Origin: Microbacterium sp.
GTDB taxonomy: Bacteria > Actinomycetota > Actinomycetes > Actinomycetales > Microbacteriaceae
DNA: 7,120 nt
Assembly: GCA_031286555.1 (NCBI GenBank)
Contig: JAITUD010000480.1
Coordinates: 1 to 7,120, forward strand
Direction of reading: 5' to 3'
A program made the translations under genes and the position numbers. The notes under the pieces were generated by a model. That model saw only the letters and a program-made list of their open reading frames with translations. It searched no databases and had not been told where the DNA came from. Below, one piece after another: positions 1 to 4,319 of the stretch (positions are counted from its first letter, which is position 1; every line of letters starts with the position of its first letter).

Positions 1-1
1 C

Positions 2-460
2 CGCGGCCTGCTGGGCGTGCTCGAGGTCTACATGACGCTCGGCAGCGTCGCGATCATCACCGGCGCCCTCTCGCCGCGGTCCCAGCGGCTCGGCGATCTG
101 GTCGCCGGCACCTACAGCCAGCGCGTGCGCGTGCCCGCACTGGTGACGTTCCCGCCGATGCTTCCGCAGGGGAGGACGGAGTGGGCGCGCATCGCGGATG
201 TCGCGAAGCTGCCGGACCGGCTCGCGCGGCGGATCTCCCAGTTCCTGTCCAGCGCTGCACTGCTCAGCCCGCCCGCCCGCGTCCGCCTCGCCGACGAGCT
301 CGCGGCGGAGGCGGCGCCGTTCGTCTCGCCGATCCCCTCGGTCCCCTCGGAGACGCTGCTGGTCGCGATCACCGCGGTTCGACGCGCGCGCGAGACGCGC
401 GCGCTCACGCTCGCCGACGATCGCGCCGAGCGGCTCACCGGGCGGCGCGTGCGGGTCTGA
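2..460 (+). CDS. RDD family membrane protein, C-terminal part (5' end outside window)
   Basis: The frame is open from the left edge (first complete codon at 2) to TGA at 458-460, giving about 152 residues. Seen: the end of a hydrophobic segment (LEVYMTLGSVAIITGALSP), followed by SQRLGDLVAGTYSQRVR. That second stretch matches the last conserved block of the RDD family, in which an R-x-x-GDxxAGT segment follows the final membrane helix. About 100 further residues form a cytoplasmic, Arg/Ala-rich, probably helical extension with no motif I recognise. RDD proteins are small multi-helix membrane proteins; a few are implicated in ion or solute exchange, but most have no known function. The gene converges on the exporter permease gene with only 24 bases between stop codons and no convincing terminator hairpin there. 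The internal GTG at 17 is not a credible start because the homologous region begins before the window. Confidence 0.82.
   Translation, partial: RGLLGVLEVYMTLGSVAIITGALSPRSQRLGDLVAGTYSQRVRVPALVTFPPMLPQGRTEWARIADVAKLPDRLARRISQFLSSAALLSPPARVRLADELAAEAAPFVSPIPSVPSETLLVAITAVRRARETRALTLADDRAERLTGRRVRV
384..404. repeat. Perfect 9-bp GC inverted repeat with AGA loop inside RDD gene end
   Basis: GCGCGCGCG (384-392), AGA (393-395) and CGCGCGCGC (396-404) form a perfect 9-bp stem with a 3-nt loop. It lies within codons for an Arg/Ala-rich stretch (RRARETRA) near the 3' end of the RDD gene. The simplest explanation is Arg/Ala codon use at high GC. A role as an mRNA 3' structure is possible, but no U-tract follows it. 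Confidence 0.45.
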
Positions 461-484
461 TCGCAGACGCCCACCCGGCAGTGC

Positions 485-1699
485 TCAGAAGCGGATCGCG
501 TCGATCACCTTCACCCGGAGTGCCACCAGTGCCGGGATGAACCCGGACAGCGCGCCGACGATCACGGCGGCGACCAGTCCGGTCAGCGCCGCGCGCCTCG
601 GGAAGGGCGGCACGTCCTGAAGGTTCATGTTCATGACGTCCGCCGCCATGATCCAGCGCAGTGCAGCCACCGTCAGCGCGATGCCGATCACCCCGGCGAC
701 GGTGGTCGCCACCAGGCTCTCTAGGAACACCGTGCTGAACACCCGCCCCGAGGTGGCTCCGAAGGCGCGCCGCACGCCGATCTCCCGCACCCGCTGCCGC
801 ATCGCGACGAGCTGGATGTTGATCAGCCCGAGCGCACCGAGCGCGAGGATGAGGCCGGCGATGCCGCCCATGATCAGTTCCTGGATGCGCATGCTCTCCC
901 GGTAGCCGGTCTGGGCGCCGATATCGGTCCGGTCGACCATCACGTCCTGGCCGCTCGGCAGTCCGGCGCGCAGATCCATGGCGAGCACCGGGCCGACCGA
1001 GCTGACGTCCTCCGTACCGACCCAGATGTCCCAGCGGGGCTGGGCGCCCTCCGGCAGCCCGTCCACCCGCGACGTGTAGGAGTCGAAGAGCAGGTCCAAC
1101 CGCACCTCCCCGTCGCCCGGCCACTGCTTGGGGCGCACGCCGACGACCTGATAAGTGCCACCGGCATCGCCGACCAGCGAGATCGTCGGATGCTGGTCCA
1201 GAGGAACACTTCCCAGCCGCTCCCACATCGGCTCGCTGATGATCACCGGCGGTGCCAGCGCTTCCACGTCATCGGCCCGGAATTCGCGGCCCTCGAGCAG
1301 CTGCTCACGATGGATGACGGTGAATGCGGGGTCGATCAGGCGCGCCGTCGTGCCGCGAACGCCGTCCGGCGACTGCACCTGCACCTGCACGCCGTCCACG
1401 ACTCGGGCGACATGCGAGAACCCGTAGCGCTCCGCCACACGGTCGAACCTGGCCTGGAAGGCGGCGACGTCGATCGGCGCGCCGCCCTCGTCCATCGGAG
1501 TGACCGCGACCGTCGCCGCCCGTCCGCCGTAGCGATCGGACTGCTCGATCTGGCTCTGCATCGAGTACTCCGAGAACGCGATCACCGCGGTGAGCGCGGC
1601 CACCGAGACGGCGATGCCGATCAGGCTCAGCAGCACGCGCATCTTGTGCACGCGGATCTCGGCCCAGGCGTCGGCCAGGGCGCCCAGCAGCCCGGTCAC
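485..1699 (-). CDS. ABC transporter permease, FtsX/MacB type
   Basis: 404 residues, GTG start at 1699, TGA at 485-487. It is the membrane subunit of a MacB-type exporter, in which ATP hydrolysis in the cytoplasm drives movement of an extracytoplasmic domain rather than classical transport through the membrane. Seen in order: a cytoplasmic N-terminal helix; TM1 at about 21-43; a large extracytoplasmic MacB_PCD-like domain at about 44-275; TM2 at about 277-298; the family loop motif RVREIGVRRAFGAT at about 303-316, which couples to the ATPase; TM3 at about 323-350; TM4 at about 371-394; and the usual short end (VIDAIRF). Four TMs is the expected count for a homodimeric half-permease. The start is fixed by a GTGA overlap with the stop of the ATPase gene and by GAGGAG (1713-1708) eight bases upstream. 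It is last in the three-gene operon. The substrate cannot be read from the sequence. Confidence 0.93.
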   Translation of the reverse strand: MTGLLGALADAWAEIRVHKMRVLLSLIGIAVSVAALTAVIAFSEYSMQSQIEQSDRYGGRAATVAVTPMDEGGAPIDVAAFQARFDRVAERYGFSHVARVVDGVQVQVQSPDGVRGTTARLIDPAFTVIHREQLLEGREFRADDVEALAPPVIISEPMWERLGSVPLDQHPTISLVGDAGGTYQVVGVRPKQWPGDGEVRLDLLFDSYTSRVDGLPEGAQPRWDIWVGTEDVSSVGPVLAMDLRAGLPSGQDVMVDRTDIGAQTGYRESMRIQELIMGGIAGLILALGALGLINIQLVAMRQRVREIGVRRAFGATSGRVFSTVFLESLVATTVAGVIGIALTVAALRWIMAADVMNMNLQDVPPFPRRAALTGLVAAVIVGALSGFIPALVALRVKVIDAIRF

Positions 1700-2448
1700 A
1701 GGACAGGCTCCTCGCGGTCGGCGGACGTCTCGGTCTGCAGCGTCGACGCCTCGAACGCGCGCTGCAGGTCTGCCTCGGCCAGCACTCCGGCGTCTAGCCG
1801 GTAGTGCCGGCGCGCCCGCGCAGCGACATGGAGGTCGTGGGTGATCGTCACCAGCGCGGCATCCGTCTCGGTCGCGACCTCGTCCAGGAGCGCCATCACG
1901 GTCGCACCGGTGTCGATGTCCAGGGCCCCGGTGGGCTCGTCGGCGAGGATGAGCACGGGCCGGCGCACCAGAGCGCGGGCGATCGCCACCCGCTGCTGTT
2001 CACCGCCCGAGAGCCGATCGGCGATCTGGTCGATGCGGTGCCCGAGGCCCACCCGCGCGAGCATGTCGGCCGCGATGCTGCGGCGGTTCCAGAACATCCG
2101 CCCGCGGGCGTGCCCGAGCGGCATCATCACGTTGTCGAGTGCCGTGCGACCGGGCAGCAGGTTGAACTGCTGGAAGACGAAGCCGACGTTCGCGCCGCGC
2201 AGCCGGTCCAGCCTGCCGGCTCGCATCCTCCGCATTTCCCTGCCCTCGAACGAGACTGTTCCGGAAGTCGGCGTGTCCAGCATGCCGAGGATGTTCAGCA
2301 GCGTCGACTTGCCCGATCCCGAGCGTCCGACGATGGAGACGTGATCGCCGGCGTCGACCTCGAGGCTCACGCTGTGCAGGATGTGCAGCAGGGAGTCGTC
2401 GGGCAGGCGCACGCTCTTCGCGACGTCCCGCAGCGCGACAAGGCTCAC
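1696..2448 (-). CDS. ABC transporter ATP-binding protein (MacB/LolD type)
   Basis: 250 residues, GTG start at 2448, TGA at 1696-1698. It is the cytoplasmic ATPase that powers the FtsX-type permease encoded just downstream. All nucleotide-binding motifs are intact: Walker A GRSGSGKST at 41-49, Q-loop FVFQQFNLLP at about 90-99, signature LSGGEQQR at 146-153, Walker B VLILADEP at 165-172 with Asp170 and Glu171, D-loop GALD at 174-177 and switch His204. The FQQFNLLP wording and the overall length are typical of the MacB/LolD/YknY subfamily. The frame is open further upstream (to about 2835), but that stretch only mirrors the adaptor gene. The chosen start gives the normal N-terminus (SLVALRDVAKSV) and a GTGA overlap with the adaptor stop. 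The ribosome site is weak (GGGGA at 2460-2456, seven bases upstream), so translation probably depends on coupling. About 25 residues after the nucleotide-binding core are acidic, family-variable tail. Confidence 0.95.
   Translation of the reverse strand: MSLVALRDVAKSVRLPDDSLLHILHSVSLEVDAGDHVSIVGRSGSGKSTLLNILGMLDTPTSGTVSFEGREMRRMRAGRLDRLRGANVGFVFQQFNLLPGRTALDNVMMPLGHARGRMFWNRRSIAADMLARVGLGHRIDQIADRLSGGEQQRVAIARALVRRPVLILADEPTGALDIDTGATVMALLDEVATETDAALVTITHDLHVAARARRHYRLDAGVLAEADLQRAFEASTLQTETSADREEPVL
1708..1713 (-). promoter_or_regulatory. Shine-Dalgarno site for the permease gene
   Basis: The minus strand reads GAGGAG, eight bases before the GTG at 1699 and inside the last codons of the ATPase gene. 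It supports the GTG start and suggests that the permease is re-initiated with its own strong ribosome site, beyond coupling through the GTGA overlap. Confidence 0.75.
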
Positions 2449-3374
2449 CAGCTCGTCCCCGACTCGCAGTACTGACCGCCGGCACCGTCGTCGTAGCAGT
2501 TCTCCTCCGTCGGCGCGGCGAACCCGGGCACGTACTGCCGGATCTGGTCGCCCTCGGCCAGCCCCTCGATGACCTCGACCTGCTCGCCGTCGTTGACGCC
2601 CAGCTTCACCGTGCGCTTCTCGGGCTCGGCGCCGTCCCCCGCATCGACCCACACCGCGCCGCTGCCCGCGCCGCCCTTGACGGCGGTCACCGGCACGACG
2701 AGCGCGTCGTCGACCTTGCCGAGTGCCAGGTCGAGCTTGGCCGGGAGCCCCGCGAAGACGGTCTGGCCGGCGGGCACCGCGCACCGCACGCTCGCGGTGC
2801 CGTCCTCGGCGACCTGTGTGCGCACGCCCGTGCACGCGAACGGCGCCGGGCCACCGGTGATCGTCACCTGGCCGTCGGCAGGGGCGTTCACCAGTCGGTA
2901 CAGCTGCGCCGGCTGCACGGTGGCGAGCACGTGATAGCGCGACGGCGTGAGGGTGAGCACGTCGCCGCCGACGGTCGTCCCCTGCCCCTTGACGACGGCG
3001 ACCTCGGAGACGTCCCCGGCCTCGGGGGCGAGGATGTCGATCTTCTTCACCGGATCCAGCTGCTTCACGGTGAAGAGCACCTGGCCCTTCTTCACCGTGG
3101 CGCCGTCGACGACTCGGACGTCGACGACGGTCCCCTCGACCTCACTGCGGACGGGATAGGCCTCGTCCCTGGCGATGTTCGCATCGAGCCCCAGTGCATT
3201 CGTCAGCGACCCGCGTTCGACGGCGATCACGGGGTCGGCGACACTCGCCTGCGGCTCGGCAGCGGCGATCTGTCGGTCATCCGGGAAGAAGGCCAGTTTC
3301 ACCAGCGCCGCGGCGGCCGCGCCGAGGACGAGAACCAGGATGACGGGGAGTATCACACGACGCCAGACGACCAC
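2445..3374 (-). CDS. Periplasmic-adaptor-like (HlyD/MacA/YknX) exporter subunit
   Basis: 309 residues, GTG start at 3374, TGA at 2445-2447. It is predicted to be anchored in the membrane with most of the chain outside, as the accessory subunit of the MacB-type exporter. Seen: an N-terminal anchor helix at about 7-28; a first half-lipoyl segment at about 73-104 (VRSEVEGTVVDVRVVDGATV, then KKGQ); and a second half-lipoyl stretch at about 113-141 (ILAPEAGDVSEV, then GGDVL). The long coiled-coil hairpin of Gram-negative MacA is absent between the two halves, as expected for a cell without an outer-membrane channel. A beta-barrel and membrane-proximal-like region follows at about 145-285 (KLDLALGKVDDALVVPVTAV; GLAEGDQI). 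Two cysteine pairs are conspicuous: Cys181/Cys198 in the barrel region, and Cys293/Cys303 in a Gly/Asp-rich tail. The start is supported by GGAAAGGG (3387-3380) five bases upstream. First gene of the operon. Confidence 0.88.
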   Translation of the reverse strand: MVVWRRVILPVILVLVLGAAAAALVKLAFFPDDRQIAAAEPQASVADPVIAVERGSLTNALGLDANIARDEAYPVRSEVEGTVVDVRVVDGATVKKGQVLFTVKQLDPVKKIDILAPEAGDVSEVAVVKGQGTTVGGDVLTLTPSRYHVLATVQPAQLYRLVNAPADGQVTITGGPAPFACTGVRTQVAEDGTASVRCAVPAGQTVFAGLPAKLDLALGKVDDALVVPVTAVKGGAGSGAVWVDAGDGAEPEKRTVKLGVNDGEQVEVIEGLAEGDQIRQYVPGFAAPTEENCYDDGAGGQYCESGTSW

Positions 3375-3379
3375 GGCTG

Positions 3380-3387
3380 CCCTTTCC
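3380..3387 (-). promoter_or_regulatory. Shine-Dalgarno site for the adaptor gene
   Basis: The minus strand reads GGAAAGGG, ending five bases before the GTG at 3374. It decides in favour of this GTG start, which leaves a basic N-terminus (VVWRR) followed directly by the anchor helix, as expected for a signal anchor. Confidence 0.7.
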
Positions 3388-3416
3388 GGAGGCGCCGCCC
3401 TGGCGCATCCGCGATC

Positions 3417-3422
3417 AGCCTA
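3417..3422 (-). promoter_or_regulatory. Candidate -10 box for the exporter operon
   Basis: The minus strand reads TAGGCT (TANNNT type), about 42 bases upstream of the adaptor GTG. It lies beside an AT-rich island (3421-3463: 25 of 43 bases are A/T) that stands out from the GC-rich surroundings. No good -35 is seen at 17-18 bp; TTACAT lies 20 bp upstream. This short gap after DUF3499 is the only obvious place for an operon promoter. Which hexamers are used is uncertain. Confidence 0.4.
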
Positions 3423-3476
3423 GCGATTATTGATTTCCGGGTATGTAAGGGTTTCCCCTGATTCGCCCCCGGCGTG

Positions 3477-3683
3477 TCAGGTGCGCAGCGCCTCGTGACG
3501 CACGACCAGCCATCCGGCCGGGACGGAGAGCCGGTCCGAGTGCGGTCCGCACAGGTCATGCGCATGCGGGTGACCTGCGGGCCCCAGCGGTCCGAGCGCG
3601 GCCATCTGGTCGCCGTAGTCGTACGTCAGGGTCGCGACCGCTTCACGCGCGCAGCCCACCTTCGAGCACAGTCGTCCGTCCAT
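3477..3683 (-). CDS. DUF3499 family protein, small zinc-ribbon-like
   Basis: 68 residues, ATG at 3683, TGA at 3477-3479. Seen: MDGRLCSKVGCAREAVATLT followed by YDYGDQMAALGPLGP and AHDLCGPHSDRLSVPAGW. This pattern (CS-x3-CxxxAVATLTYxY, LGPL, DLCxxHxxRLxxPxGW) matches the actinobacterial DUF3499 family, whose function is unknown. Cys6, Cys11, Cys45 and His48 form a C-x4-C...C-x2-H set that could bind zinc; that is inferred, not shown. No signal peptide or membrane segment is present, so it is probably cytoplasmic. The frame stays open upstream to about 4250, but only as the mirror of the metallopeptidase-like gene. The family homology begins at this ATG and a TAGCCT box lies 7 nt before it. The longer Streptomyces-type proteins extend further at the C-terminus, so this is a short form. 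Transcribed divergently from the metallopeptidase-like gene. Confidence 0.85.
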   Translation of the reverse strand: MDGRLCSKVGCAREAVATLTYDYGDQMAALGPLGPAGHPHAHDLCGPHSDRLSVPAGWLVVRHEALRT

Positions 3684-3690
3684 CCCCCTC

Positions 3691-3696
3691 AGGCTA
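3691..3696 (-). promoter_or_regulatory. Candidate -10 box of a leaderless DUF3499 transcript
   Basis: The minus strand reads TAGCCT, then seven bases (GAGGGGG), then ATG. The box is close enough to the start codon that transcription would begin at or within a base or two of the ATG, the usual geometry of leaderless actinobacterial genes. The GAGGGGG run looks like a ribosome site but touches the ATG, which is too close to act as a normal one. No clear -35 hexamer is seen. Confidence 0.5.
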
Positions 3697-3703
3697 CGCG
3701 CGC

Positions 3704-3717
3704 TCGGCGCACGCCGA
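3704..3717. repeat. 14-bp palindrome TCGGCG-CA-CGCCGA upstream of DUF3499
   Basis: TCGGCG (3704-3709) and CGCCGA (3712-3717) are perfect inverted repeats separated by CA. The element starts seven bases upstream of the DUF3499 -10 box and so covers the region where a -35 element would sit. That is an operator-like position. In GC-rich DNA a 6-bp arm can arise by chance. Confidence 0.4.
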
Positions 3718-3869
3718 CGGATGCCGCGCGCGTCGACTGCGAGGAATCCAAGGACGCGTCGGACGCAGCTCTGCACATCGACGACGCTGCGCCGGCCCCA
3801 AGCCGCCGATCGTGGCTCGCCGGCACCAGGAGCCATCTCGAGCAGACGGCTGTGCGGCACCCCCGCGGA

Positions 3870-3875
3870 TAGACT
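3870..3875 (+). promoter_or_regulatory. Candidate -10 box of a leaderless metallopeptidase-like transcript
   Basis: TAGACT is followed by six bases (TGCCCC) and the ATG at 3882. No purine-rich ribosome site lies between the box and the start codon or just before it. The spacing and the missing Shine-Dalgarno sequence together indicate a leaderless mRNA beginning at the ATG. The -35 region (about 3846-3852) is not recognisable. Confidence 0.6.
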
Positions 3876-3881
3876 TGCCCC

Positions 3882-4304
3882 ATGCCCCGTCGTCGCTCGT
3901 CCCGCGCCTCCGTCGCCCGCGGCGCCCGGCACGGCAGGCACGGACGCCTCGGTCGCAGCGAGGTGGTGCGCCCGCCGCTGCCACCGCTGGACGGACGCAT
4001 CGACCGGTTCGACCTCACCGTCGGCACCGCGGTCGAGTTCCTCCGCGGCACCTGGCCGGAGCTGCGCGACGTGAGATTCGAGATCGCCGCGATGCCGCTG
4101 CACGACCGTCCGGATCGTGTTCCGCGCTGGCGGATCGACCACCAGCAGCAGCGCATCTCGCTGTACCGCGTGCCGATCGAGCGGCTGCTGCCCAAGGGCC
4201 ACGACGATGCCTACCATCGGCGCTACGCGATCGAGAGCGCCGTGTTCCACGCCGCAGCGGAGTACATCGGCCGGGAGCCCTGGGAGCTCGGCCGGGAGAG
4301 CTGA
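3882..4304 (+). CDS. Metallopeptidase family protein (zincin_1/DUF1025-like), apparently without HExxH
   Basis: 140 residues, ATG at 3882, TGA at 4302-4304. Seen: a strongly basic, Arg/His-rich N-terminus (1-30), then the family-like core RFDLTVGTAVEFLRGTWPEL at about 42-61, VPRWRIDHQQQRISLYRVPI at about 80-99, and a C-terminal helix RRYAIESAVFHAAAEYIG at 113-130. In the zincin_1 family this last helix carries HExxH; here the first His is Ile117, Glu118 remains, and no HExxH exists anywhere in the protein. From memory, actinobacterial relatives often carry altered versions (HE-x5-Q), so the whole branch may be non-catalytic. No signal peptide or membrane segment is seen. Family assignment rests on the core pattern and on its place between DUF3499 and DUF5719. 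The start is supported by a TAGACT box six bases upstream. It converges on DUF5719 with a 15-base gap. Confidence 0.78.
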   Translation: MPRRRSSRASVARGARHGRHGRLGRSEVVRPPLPPLDGRIDRFDLTVGTAVEFLRGTWPELRDVRFEIAAMPLHDRPDRVPRWRIDHQQQRISLYRVPIERLLPKGHDDAYHRRYAIESAVFHAAAEYIGREPWELGRES

Positions 4305-4319
4305 CCCGAACGTCTGGCC

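Larger units (their letters stand above)
3684..3881. other. Divergent intergenic region between DUF3499 and metallopeptidase-like genes
   Basis: 198 bases without a credible gene. It carries the two facing TANNNT boxes (minus strand 3696-3691, plus strand 3870-3875) and a 14-bp palindrome at 3704-3717. Open frames crossing it on either strand are extensions of shadow frames from the flanking genes and have no recognisable protein. No tRNA, riboswitch or terminator shape was noticed in the remaining 130 bases. Confidence 0.6.

Noticed and set aside
435..1226. 263-codon minus-strand frame inside the permease gene
   Set aside because: Arg/Gly/Ala-rich out-of-frame product of the permease gene. 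The permease frame carries all the family features.
2449..2835. Longer N-terminus for the ATPase (start near 2835)
   Set aside because: The extension is Arg/Gly-rich and overlaps the adaptor coding region out of frame. ABC ATPases of this type begin within about 40 residues of Walker A, which fits the GTG at 2448.
3383..3440. Direct repeat TTTCCGG at 3383-3389 and 3434-3440 as paired regulator sites
   Set aside because: Only seven bases long, and one copy overlaps the adaptor ribosome site; chance is a sufficient explanation.
2931..3461. 176-codon plus-strand frame opposite the adaptor gene
   Set aside because: Asp/Gly/His-rich mirror frame without domain or ribosome site; the adaptor on the minus strand explains the region.
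3684..4250. Longer N-terminus for the DUF3499 protein (start near 4250)
   Set aside because: The extra 189 residues mirror the metallopeptidase-like gene and the promoter gap. Family similarity begins at the ATG at 3683.
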